Shown here: one piece after another, positions 23,466 to 30,846 of the stretch | Layout of the letters: each line of letters starts with the position of its first letter | How positions within the stretch are numbered: the stretch's first letter is position 1 | Origin: JAVBLQ01 sp031553435 | GTDB taxonomy: Bacteria; Bacteroidota; Bacteroidia; Bacteroidales; Azobacteroidaceae | Assembly (NCBI GenBank): GCA_031553435.1 | Contig: JAVBLQ010000014.1 | Coordinates: 1 to 39,604 of the forward strand | Direction: 5' to 3' | DNA: 39,604 nt | Notes under the pieces: generated by a model | The model's input: the letters and a program-made list of their open reading frames with translations, nothing else | Database searches by the model: none | What the model was told of the DNA's origin: nothing | Position numbers and translations under genes: made by a program

Positions 23466-24317
23466 ATGAAAGATAAAGAACTAACAAAAAAAGAACTAAA
23501 ACTTCAGGCAGAAAAAATACGAAGGCGAGTAATCGAAATCATATATAATGCAAAAGCCGGTCATACAGGTGGATCTCTTTCTTCTATTGAAGTAGAGACT
23601 GTACTGTATTTTTACTTAATGAATATTGATCCGGAAAATCCTAAAAAAGAAGACCGGGATCGTTTTATCTTAAGTAAAGGACATAGTGTGGAGGCTCTGT
23701 ATGCAGTACTTGAAGCTCGCGGATTTATCTCTAAAGAAACACTGGATAGTTATGGAAAATACAATTCCATACTGGCCGGACACCCAACCAAAAAGATTCC
23801 GGGAGTGGAACTTAACAGTGGAGCTTTAGGTCATGGATTATCAGTGGGCGTAGGTATGTCGATTGCCAATAAAATGGATAAGAAAGCATGCAAAACATTT
23901 GTACTGATGGGTGATGGCGAACAAGGCGAAGGCTCTATTTACGAAGCCGCCATGGCGGCAAGTCATTACAAACTCGACAACTTAGTCGCTATTATCGATC
24001 GCAATTACTTGCAAATCAGCGGAAATACCGAAGATGTTATGTCACTTGAACCTATGCAACAACGTTGGGAAGCCTTTGGATGGGAAGTTCTGGAAGTTAA
24101 AGGCAACGATATCAATGTATTAGTTGACACATTCGATTCTTTAAACTTCAGCAATCAAAAACCCAAATTGATTATTGCCCGTACCACAAAAGGCAATGGT
24201 ATCTCTTATATGGAAAATATCGCTAAATGGCACCATGGAGTTCCTAATGAAGAACAATATAAACAAGCGATCGGAGAAATTGATGAAAAAATTAATCAGT
24301 TGAAAACGGAAAATTGA
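23466..24317 (+). CDS. Transketolase, N-terminal subunit (ThDP-binding)
   Basis: This is the N-terminal half of a split transketolase, 283 residues. It carries the thiamin-diphosphate pyrophosphate/Mg site: GHTGGSLSSIE, HG-type sequence before LNSGALGHGLSVGVG, and the GDGEQGEGSIYEAAMAASHYKLDNLVAIIDRN motif. The partner half follows immediately, and the two would form one active enzyme moving a two-carbon ketol unit between sugar phosphates. Being in an operon with a kinase, an isomerase and a FucO-like dehydrogenase suggests a dedicated catabolic transketolase rather than the housekeeping pentose-phosphate enzyme. Its last codons lie in four tandem heptads (24300-24327) that run into the start of the next gene. 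Confidence 0.95.
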   Translation: MKDKELTKKELKLQAEKIRRRVIEIIYNAKAGHTGGSLSSIEVETVLYFYLMNIDPENPKKEDRDRFILSKGHSVEALYAVLEARGFISKETLDSYGKYNSILAGHPTKKIPGVELNSGALGHGLSVGVGMSIANKMDKKACKTFVLMGDGEQGEGSIYEAAMAASHYKLDNLVAIIDRNYLQISGNTEDVMSLEPMQQRWEAFGWEVLEVKGNDINVLVDTFDSLNFSNQKPKLIIARTTKGNGISYMENIAKWHHGVPNEEQYKQAIGEIDEKINQLKTEN

Positions 24318-24327
24318 AAATGGAAAA
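24300..24327 (+). repeat. Four tandem heptads across the stop/start junction of the split transketolase
   Basis: TTGAAAA, CGGAAAA, TTGAAAA and TGGAAAA follow one another exactly. They encode the C-terminal LKTEN and stop of the first subunit and supply the ATG (24320) and first codon of the second. The alternative TTG start at 24314 also falls on a repeat unit. Confidence 0.75.
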
Positions 24328-25255
24328 TACAAATACAATTCCTTGCCGTAAGATGTTTACGGACACATTGCTTGAATTAGCCAAAGATGATCGCGATATT
24401 GTTGTTGTAACAAGTGATGCCCGAGGTTCCGTTACCCTGGATGCTTTTTTCAAAGAACTTCCGGAACAATCTGTTGAAGTGGGCATTGCCGAACAAAATG
24501 CAGCAGGAGTCAGTGCGGGTTTAGCTTCGGCAGGAAAAAAGGTTTTTGTTTGCGGGCCAGCCTGTTTTTATGTAGCTCGTTGTCTGGAACAAGTCAAAGT
24601 TGACATTGCTTATTCCGCCAATCCTGTGAAAATTCTAGGCGTAAGCGGAGGTGTGAGTTACGGAGCATTAGGCGCATCACACCATAGTTTGCATGACATT
24701 GCCGTGTTGCGAACATTTCCCGGAATGCACATTGTTCTGCCTTCGGATATTTACCAAACGAAAAAAATAGTAAAAGAGTTGGTCAATTACCCATTTCCTG
24801 TGTATATTCGCGTGGGAAGAAATGCTGTTCCCAACGTATATGAAAATGAAAATATTGATTTCAAAATCGGCAAAGCCAATGTACTACTGGATGGAAATGA
24901 CTTAACCATCATCGGCACAGGAGAAACTGTTTATCATTGCTTGCTTGCCGGCAAACAATTACACCAGGAAGGAATCAGCGCCAGAGTAATCGACATGCAC
25001 ACATTGAAACCTTTTGACAGGGAAATCGTAATCAAGGCAGCGGCAGAAACAGGAAGAATCATAACCGTGGAAGAACATAGTATTTTCGGAGGATTGGGAT
25101 CTTCAGTGGCAGAAATTATTTCTCAAACCAATCCTGTTCCTTTAAAAATATTAGGCATTCCGGATGAGAATGCCATTCACGGAACTGCTTTGGAAATATT
25201 TCATCATTACGGAATTGACAGCGAAGGAATTTATAATTCGGTTACGAGTTGTTAG
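24320..25255 (+). CDS. Transketolase, C-terminal subunit
   Basis: This is the pyrimidine-binding and C-terminal half of the split transketolase, about 311 residues. ATG 24320 (MENTNTIPCRKMFTD) begins 2 nt after the upstream stop; TTG 24314 in the same frame would overlap it. The conserved catalytic glutamate is in VEVGIAEQNAAGVSAGLA. The segment KILGVSGGVSYGALGASHHSLHDIAVLRTFPGM is typical, and the C-terminal domain has IITVEEHSIFGGLGSSVAEI. It must pair with the N-terminal subunit to be active. Split transketolases of this kind occur in specialised pathways, for example apulose-4-phosphate transketolase AptA/AptB and sulfo-transketolase (known to me from literature, not tested here). Confidence 0.95.
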   Translation: MENTNTIPCRKMFTDTLLELAKDDRDIVVVTSDARGSVTLDAFFKELPEQSVEVGIAEQNAAGVSAGLASAGKKVFVCGPACFYVARCLEQVKVDIAYSANPVKILGVSGGVSYGALGASHHSLHDIAVLRTFPGMHIVLPSDIYQTKKIVKELVNYPFPVYIRVGRNAVPNVYENENIDFKIGKANVLLDGNDLTIIGTGETVYHCLLAGKQLHQEGISARVIDMHTLKPFDREIVIKAAAETGRIITVEEHSIFGGLGSSVAEIISQTNPVPLKILGIPDENAIHGTALEIFHHYGIDSEGIYNSVTSC

Positions 25256-25268
25256 TTAACTAAAAAAT

Positions 25269-26747
25269 ATGAAATACACATTAGCAATAGACCAAAGTAC
25301 TTCGGCAACCAAGGCGATGCTGTTTGACGCAAAAGCATCACTTATCGCACGGATTTCTGTAGAGCATAAACAATATTATCCGAAACCCGGATGGGTAGAA
25401 CATGACGCGGAAGAAATTCTGAAAAATACCTATCAGGCTGTTCAACAATTATTGAAACAATCAGGCATTGAAGCTTCCGGTATTGAGTCATTAGCATTGA
25501 CCAATCAACGGGAAACGGTAGTAGCGTGGAATAAGACAACCGGCAAACCCGTGTATAATGCCATCGTCTGGCAATGCAATCGGGGTGCAAACTATTGCGA
25601 ATTGTTGGTCAATCAAGGAAAAGAATCTTTGGTTAAAGAAAAAACCGGGTTACTCATCAATCCGTATTTTTCGGCAAGCGGAGTAAAATGGATATTGAAT
25701 AATGTAAAAGATGCCTCCGATTGTGCAGCACAAAATAACTTATTAATCGGAACCATTGACTCATGGTTGATATGGAACTTTACCTCAGGAAAAGTTCATG
25801 CAACTGATTATACCAATGCTTCCCGAACCCTTTTATTCAATGTCAATACGTTGGATTGGGATGATGAGTTGTTGGATTTATTTTTGGTAAAACGTTCCAT
25901 GCTACCTAAGGCTTTGCCCTGTGACTCTGTTTTTGGAACAACTACTTTGAACAATTTATTGCCTGAAATTCCGATTGCCGGAGTGATGGGAGATTCGCAC
26001 GGAGCTTTGGCCGGACAACTTTGTTTTGATTCCGGTATGGGGAAAGCGACTTACGGCACAGGTTCATCCATCATGATCAATGTCGGAGAAAAAGCATTGA
26101 CACCACCATCCGGATTAGTTACCTCCGTTGCTTTTGCTGCTTTAGGACATGTTTATTATGCCTTTGAAGGAAATGTGCATTGCACGGGTGCAACAATCAA
26201 ATGGATGGAAGACGAACTGGGTTTGATTCAATCTGCCGGAGAAACAGAAGTCCTGGCAACGAGCATATCCGATAATGGTGGTGTTTATTTCGTTCCTGCT
26301 TTTGCCGGATTAGGCGCTCCCTGGTGGGACAATGATGCCAAAGCCCTGATCTGTGGAATGTCCAGGGGAACAACCAAAGCTCATATTGTTCGTGCAGCAT
26401 TAGAATCTATTGCTTATCAAATCAAAGACCTGATAGATCTGATTAGAGATTCGGGAGTAGCTTTGCAAGAATTACGGGTAGATGGCGGACCTGTGAAAAA
26501 CAACTTCCTGATGCAATTCCAATCGGATATGTTGCAAGCCCCTATCAACCGGAGTCCAATTGAAGAAGCATCCGCTTTAGGCGCTGTCCTTATGAACGGA
26601 TTTGCTTTGAAAAAATGGAAATCCCTTGAAGAAGTTATCGCTTTAAGAAAAAGCAATGATTTTATTACTCCTTCAATGACAAAAGAAGCAATGAAATCAT
26701 TACACAATATGTGGAAAAAATCAATTCAACGAACTTTGTTGAAATAA
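25269..26747 (+). CDS. FGGY-family carbohydrate kinase (glycerol-kinase-like, substrate uncertain)
   Basis: This ATP-dependent sugar or polyol kinase has 492 residues. The N-terminal FGGY motif is LAIDQSTSATKAMLFD. NQRETVVAW with IVWQC corresponds to glycerol-kinase residues R81, E82 and W101. NPYFSASG gives Y133, and GDSHGALAGQ gives the catalytic base D242. The ATP-binding segment is YGTGSSIMINVG. In glycerol kinase the base is followed by a substrate-contacting glutamine (DQQ), but here it is serine 243, then histidine. The overall fold is closest to GlpK, yet this change and the operon argue for another substrate, such as the ketose made by the isomerase encoded next. It lies 13 nt after the transketolase gene. 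Confidence 0.92.
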   Translation: MKYTLAIDQSTSATKAMLFDAKASLIARISVEHKQYYPKPGWVEHDAEEILKNTYQAVQQLLKQSGIEASGIESLALTNQRETVVAWNKTTGKPVYNAIVWQCNRGANYCELLVNQGKESLVKEKTGLLINPYFSASGVKWILNNVKDASDCAAQNNLLIGTIDSWLIWNFTSGKVHATDYTNASRTLLFNVNTLDWDDELLDLFLVKRSMLPKALPCDSVFGTTTLNNLLPEIPIAGVMGDSHGALAGQLCFDSGMGKATYGTGSSIMINVGEKALTPPSGLVTSVAFAALGHVYYAFEGNVHCTGATIKWMEDELGLIQSAGETEVLATSISDNGGVYFVPAFAGLGAPWWDNDAKALICGMSRGTTKAHIVRAALESIAYQIKDLIDLIRDSGVALQELRVDGGPVKNNFLMQFQSDMLQAPINRSPIEEASALGAVLMNGFALKKWKSLEEVIALRKSNDFITPSMTKEAMKSLHNMWKKSIQRTLLK

Positions 26748-26766
26748 TCCTAAAAAACAAAAAATC

Positions 26767-28188
26767 ATGGCTTACAAAAAGAAACTAACCTTCGGTCTGA
26801 TCATCGGAACAAGGAATATTTTTAATGCAAAACTGGGACTTTCCGCAAGAGAAACTTTGATTAAAAAAATGGAAAAACTGGGTTACGGATATGTAATTCT
26901 ACCCGTTTCCGAAACTCCCAGCGGAAGTATCGACGATTTGAAAGATGCACAAAAATGCGCCAGACTATTCAGTGACAATCGCAACATCATAGACGGAATT
27001 ATTGTTGTTTTACCAAATTTCGGAAACGAATTGGGTATCATCAATACGATCAACTTAGCCAAATTAAATGTACCGGTTTTGGTACAAGCTATGGATGATG
27101 ACAATGATAAAGTAGATGTATACAGCCGTCGCGATGCATTCTGCGGAAAAATTTCCGTATGCAACAATCTTTATCAATATGGAATTCCATTTACAGACAC
27201 AACTTATCATACCTATCCCTTGGATAGTGAAATTTTTGAAAAAGATGTGGATCGTTTTGCTGCTATTTGTCGTGTAACCAATGGTTTGAGTAATGCCAGG
27301 ATTGGTGCAATCGGTGCACGTCCGGCCGGATTCCAGACAGTTCGCGCCAGTGAAAAAATCCTGCAGGCAACAGGGATTACAGTCGTTCCGGTCGATATGT
27401 CCGAAATTATTGCTGCTGCAAACAACATCGATGCCAATGCCACCGAAGTAAAAGCAAAAGTGGAAGAAGTAAAAGCTTACGGAACCATCGTTTCAACAGC
27501 CAAAGAAGAAAAAATAATCCGTCAGGCCAGATTCGGCTTAGCATTGGAAAACTGGATCAATGAAAATGAACTGGATGCCAGCGCCGTTCAATGTTGGGAT
27601 TCATTACAGAAAAACTATGGATGCTCTTCATGCGTTACCATGAGTATGATGGGCGAAAAATTCCTGCCAAGCGCTTGTGAAGTAGATATCGCCGGAGCTG
27701 TTTCCATGTACGCATTGCTGCTGGCTTCCGGAAATCCGCCAGCTTTATTGGATTGGAATAACAATTTTGCTCAGGATCGGAATAAATGTGTTTGTACACA
27801 TTGCGGAAATTATCCTAAAAGCTTCATGCAAACCAAACCGACCATCGGATCATTGGATGTGTTGGGAACTGTATTAGGACAGGAAGATACTTTCGGTGCA
27901 GTTAAAGGTCCGGTTGCTCCGGGTAATTTTACTTTTTTCCGGATCTCAACAGACGATAATTTAGGTTGCATCAAATCTTATCTGGGCGAAGGTTTACTCA
28001 CCAGTGATCCTTACGGAATGGACGGCGGTATTGCCGTAACTCAGGTAGATAACCTGCAAAAACTATTGAAACATATCTGCAAAAATGGCTTCGAACATCA
28101 TGTAGCGATGACTCGTGGCAATGTAGCTTCCATCCTCGAAGAGGCTATTGATAATTATCTGGGCTGGGAGCTTTACCGGCATGAATGA
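26767..28188 (+). CDS. L-fucose/D-arabinose isomerase-family protein (FucI-like)
   Basis: This is a 473-residue ketol-isomerase-fold protein of the FucI/AraA superfamily (COG2407-type). It would convert an aldose to a ketose with a divalent metal. Likely metal ligands are E305 (CEVDIAGAVS), D329 (LLDWNN) and H345 (CTHCGNYP), equivalent to E/D/H in E. coli FucI. The N-terminal segment FGLIIGTRNIF ... ARETLIKKMEKLGY and the IGARPAGFQTVR motif suit this family. It is shorter than classical FucI (about 590 residues). An unusual cluster of cysteines surrounds the active-site segment (C286, C289, C304, C341, C343, C346). The substrate is unknown. Its product is probably phosphorylated by the FGGY kinase encoded 20 nt upstream. 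Confidence 0.85.
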   Translation: MAYKKKLTFGLIIGTRNIFNAKLGLSARETLIKKMEKLGYGYVILPVSETPSGSIDDLKDAQKCARLFSDNRNIIDGIIVVLPNFGNELGIINTINLAKLNVPVLVQAMDDDNDKVDVYSRRDAFCGKISVCNNLYQYGIPFTDTTYHTYPLDSEIFEKDVDRFAAICRVTNGLSNARIGAIGARPAGFQTVRASEKILQATGITVVPVDMSEIIAAANNIDANATEVKAKVEEVKAYGTIVSTAKEEKIIRQARFGLALENWINENELDASAVQCWDSLQKNYGCSSCVTMSMMGEKFLPSACEVDIAGAVSMYALLLASGNPPALLDWNNNFAQDRNKCVCTHCGNYPKSFMQTKPTIGSLDVLGTVLGQEDTFGAVKGPVAPGNFTFFRISTDDNLGCIKSYLGEGLLTSDPYGMDGGIAVTQVDNLQKLLKHICKNGFEHHVAMTRGNVASILEEAIDNYLGWELYRHE

Positions 28189-28201
28189 TTTTATTCTTTT
28201 T

Positions 28202-28229
28202 CTATCTTCTTTGCTCTTTGTTCTAATTT
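28202..28229 (+). repeat. One-armed pyrimidine heptad run before the dehydrogenase gene
   Basis: CTATCTT, CTTTGCT, CTTTGTT and CTAATTT are four consecutive 7-nt units in the 57-nt gap between the isomerase and dehydrogenase genes. No complementary arm is nearby. Confidence 0.45.
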
Positions 28230-28245
28230 ATAAAAATATCTTATT

Positions 28246-29409
28246 ATGGCTAACAGAGTTATACTAAACGAAACATCTTATCACGGCGCAGGTTCGCGCT
28301 CCGAAATCGCAACAGAAGTAAAAAGACGAGGATTCAAAAAAGCTTTTTTTGTAACAGACAAAGATTTGATCAAGTTTGGCGTTGCCAAGGAAATAGAAAA
28401 AGTGTTGATATCAGCTTCCATTCCCTACGAGATCTACGATAATGTAAAAGCTAATCCTACCATTTCCAATGTACAACAAGGAGTGGATGCTTTCAAAAAA
28501 TCAGGTGCAGATTTCATCCTTGTATTAGGAGGAGGATCTCCTATCGATACTGCCAAAGGTATAGGAATCGTAGCAAACAACCCGGAATTTTACGACATCA
28601 AATCTCTGGAAGGTGTTGCAGATACCAAAAATAAATCAATTCCTATTATTGCACTGCCTACGACTGCAGGAACTGCTGCCGAAGTCACCATCAATTACGT
28701 AATTACGGATGATGCTGCCAAAAAGAAAATGGTTTGCGTAGATCCCAATGATATACCCGCAGTAGCCATCGTAGATCCCGAACTGATGTATTCGATGCCC
28801 AAAGGTTTGACTGCCGCCACAGGGATGGATGCATTGACCCACGCCATCGAAGCCTATATCACACCCGGAGCATGGGATATGTCGGATATGTTCGAATATA
28901 AAGCAATCGAACTGATTCACAAATATTTAAAAAATGCTGTTGAAAATCCGACCAGCAAAGAGGCTCGTGAAGGAATGGCGTTGGCTCAATATCTTGCCGG
29001 AATGGGATTTTCAAATGTTGGTTTAGGAATTATTCACTCTATGGCTCACCCGCTCGGCGCTTTTTATGATACTCCGCATGGAGTGGCAAATGCACTTTTA
29101 TTACCTTATGTGATGGAGTTCAATGCAGAATCGCAAGCAGCGCCCAAATACAGGGGAATCGCTCAGGCAATGGGAGTCAAAGGCGTTGAAAATATGTCGG
29201 AAAAAGAAGCCGTTCAGGCAGCTGTCGATGCAGTGAAAGCGCTTTCAATCAGCATCCACATTCCTCAGAAATTACATGAAATCGGAGTGGTGGAAAAAGA
29301 TATTCCGGAATTAGCCGTTGCCGCCTTCAATGATGTTTGTACAGGAGGAAATCCGAGACCGGTCACTATTGCTCAAATTGAAGAACTTTATAGAAAAGCA
29401 TTCAAGTAA
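28246..29409 (+). CDS. fucO: Iron-containing alcohol dehydrogenase, lactaldehyde/glycolaldehyde reductase-like (FucO)
   Basis: This group III NAD(P)-dependent dehydrogenase has 387 residues. The cofactor site is LGGGSPIDTAKG (94-105). Metal ligands D195, H199, H264 and H278 fall at nearly the same numbers as in E. coli FucO (D196, H200, H263, H277). FucO reduces lactaldehyde or glycolaldehyde to a diol. Here it probably removes the aldehyde left when the phosphorylated sugar is cleaved, recycling NADH. The operon lacks an aldolase, so the aldehyde would have to come from the transketolase step or from an enzyme encoded elsewhere. It is the last gene of the operon and is followed by a perfect 33-bp-arm hairpin. 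Confidence 0.9.
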   Translation: MANRVILNETSYHGAGSRSEIATEVKRRGFKKAFFVTDKDLIKFGVAKEIEKVLISASIPYEIYDNVKANPTISNVQQGVDAFKKSGADFILVLGGGSPIDTAKGIGIVANNPEFYDIKSLEGVADTKNKSIPIIALPTTAGTAAEVTINYVITDDAAKKKMVCVDPNDIPAVAIVDPELMYSMPKGLTAATGMDALTHAIEAYITPGAWDMSDMFEYKAIELIHKYLKNAVENPTSKEAREGMALAQYLAGMGFSNVGLGIIHSMAHPLGAFYDTPHGVANALLLPYVMEFNAESQAAPKYRGIAQAMGVKGVENMSEKEAVQAAVDAVKALSISIHIPQKLHEIGVVEKDIPELAVAAFNDVCTGGNPRPVTIAQIEELYRKAFK

Positions 29410-29430
29410 TGTTTTGTTGAAATCGATATG

Positions 29431-29522
29431 AATATTTTAAACACAAAGGCACGAAGGCACAAAAGAAATTTAAACATTTATATTTAAACTTTGTGCCTTC
29501 GTGCCTTTGTGTTTAAAATATT
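29431..29522. terminator. Perfect 33-bp inverted repeat, bidirectional terminator between convergent genes (locus F)
   Basis: Arms 29431-29463 and 29490-29522 are exact reverse complements with a 26-nt loop. The central part is made of octads CACAAAGG, CACGAAGG, CACAAAAG. AT-rich ends (AATATTTTAAA) supply T tracts in both directions. It sits between the dehydrogenase gene and the convergent aminotransferase gene, 5 nt from the latter's stop codon. Confidence 0.9.
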
Positions 29523-29527
29523 CTTAA

Positions 29528-30724
29528 TCAACCAAGTTTCACCAAGGCTTCCTTCACCCTCTTGAAAGCCTCAATCAAATTTTCGTCGGAAGTAGCATAT
29601 GAAAAACGAATGCATTTAGGAGCACCGAAAGCAGCTCCGCCAACTGCAGCCACATGACCTTCTTCCAACAAATACATGGCTAGCTCGGCAGCATCATTGA
29701 TTAATTTTCCGGAAGATGTTTTTTTACCGAAATAAGAATCGCATTCGGGGAAAACATAAAAAGCTCCGGTAGGATTATTGACCTTCAATCCCGGAATATC
29801 TTTGGCTAATTTAACAACCAGATCCCTGCGGCGTTCGAATGCTTTACGCATTTCGGAAACGCAAGTCTGATCTCCGAGATAAGCTGCCTCTGCTGCCTTT
29901 TGAGCGATTGAGCATGGTCCTGATGTGTATTGACCCTGCAATTTATTACATGCCGAGGCAATCCATTGAGGTGCAGCGATCCAACCTAAACGCCAACCGG
30001 TCATTGCATAACCTTTGGAAACCCCGTTGATAATCACAACCCTATCGCGAATATTTTCAAATTGAGCAATGCTTTCATGTTGACCGATATAGTTGATGTG
30101 TTCATATATTTCATCGGCTATCACAACGATATTGGGATATTTAGCCAACACGTCGGCCAATCCTTTCAGTTCTTCTTTTGTATAAACACTGCCTGTGGGA
30201 TTAGATGGAGAACACAGAATAAGCGCTTTGGACTTTGGAGTAATTACACTTTCCAATTGAGCGGGAGTAATTTTGAAATCTTGCTCAATGCCTGCTTCCA
30301 CAATCACATTGGTTCCTTCAGCCAACTTGACCATTTCTACATAACTTACCCAATAAGGCGCAGGAATGATAACTTCGTCTCCTTTTCCCACAACGCACAT
30401 GATAACGTTGCAAACAGATTGTTTCGCCCCGTTTGAACAAACAATTTGTTCCGGTTTATAATCCAGATTGTTTTCTTTTTTCAGTTTGGCAACAATGGCA
30501 TTACGCAATGAAGGATAACCCGGCACCGGTGAATAAAAGGAAAAATTGTCTTTTATCGCCTTTTCTCCTGCTGTTTTAATATGATCAGGAGTGAAAAAAT
30601 CAGGTTCTCCCACACTTAAATTAATAACATCAATTCCTTGTGCTTTAAGTTCACTGCTTTTTTGAGACATGGCTAAAGTCTCGGATGGTGACAAACTTGC
30701 TAAACGTTCTGAAACCTGGGACAT
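29528..30724 (-). CDS. aspC: Aspartate aminotransferase, PLP class I/II
   Basis: This pyridoxal-phosphate enzyme moves the amino group between aspartate and 2-oxoglutarate. The 398-residue length fits the thermophile-type (class I gamma) aspartate transaminases. Visible motifs are NLSVGEPDFFTPDHI at the N-terminus, the cofactor aspartate region IADEIYEHINY, the Schiff-base lysine in GVSKGYAMTGWRLGW, and the carboxylate-binding arginine in CIRFSYATS near the C-terminus. It has its own promoter with TACTTTTG (30763-30770). The paralogues in this family differ in specificity, so aromatic or prephenate transamination is also possible. Confidence 0.93.
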   Translation of the reverse strand: MSQVSERLASLSPSETLAMSQKSSELKAQGIDVINLSVGEPDFFTPDHIKTAGEKAIKDNFSFYSPVPGYPSLRNAIVAKLKKENNLDYKPEQIVCSNGAKQSVCNVIMCVVGKGDEVIIPAPYWVSYVEMVKLAEGTNVIVEAGIEQDFKITPAQLESVITPKSKALILCSPSNPTGSVYTKEELKGLADVLAKYPNIVVIADEIYEHINYIGQHESIAQFENIRDRVVIINGVSKGYAMTGWRLGWIAAPQWIASACNKLQGQYTSGPCSIAQKAAEAAYLGDQTCVSEMRKAFERRRDLVVKLAKDIPGLKVNNPTGAFYVFPECDSYFGKKTSSGKLINDAAELAMYLLEEGHVAAVGGAAFGAPKCIRFSYATSDENLIEAFKRVKEALVKLG

Positions 30725-30762
30725 GATTTTACTATTTGATAGTTAATAATTAAATTTGCTTG

Positions 30763-30770
30763 CAAAAGTA
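30763..30770 (-). promoter_or_regulatory. -7 box of the aminotransferase gene
   Basis: Read on the minus strand this is TACTTTTG, identical to the ffh and tRNA -7 boxes. It lies 39 bp upstream of the ATG. No clear -33 TTTG is seen. Confidence 0.5.
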
Positions 30771-30776
30771 GTAAAT

Positions 30777-30846
30777 AATTGAAAATAGAGAATTAAAAAA
30801 TGAAAATTAAATGCAAAATCATTTCCCATTTTCAATTCTCAATTTA
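30777..30846. repeat. AT-rich imperfect inverted repeat between ribBA and the aminotransferase gene
   Basis: The left side (30777-30810) has AATTGAAAAT, AGAGAATT and AATGAAAATT. The right side (30827-30844) has CATTTTC, AATTCTC and AATTT, the complement of the same words in a different register. The right side runs into the ribBA stop codon. It is a weak case of the boundary-repeat pattern. Confidence 0.4.

Noticed and set aside
25269..26747. Naming the kinase glpK
   Set aside because: The substrate-contacting glutamine is replaced and the operon has no glycerol genes (no GlpF or GlpD), so only the FGGY family is claimed.
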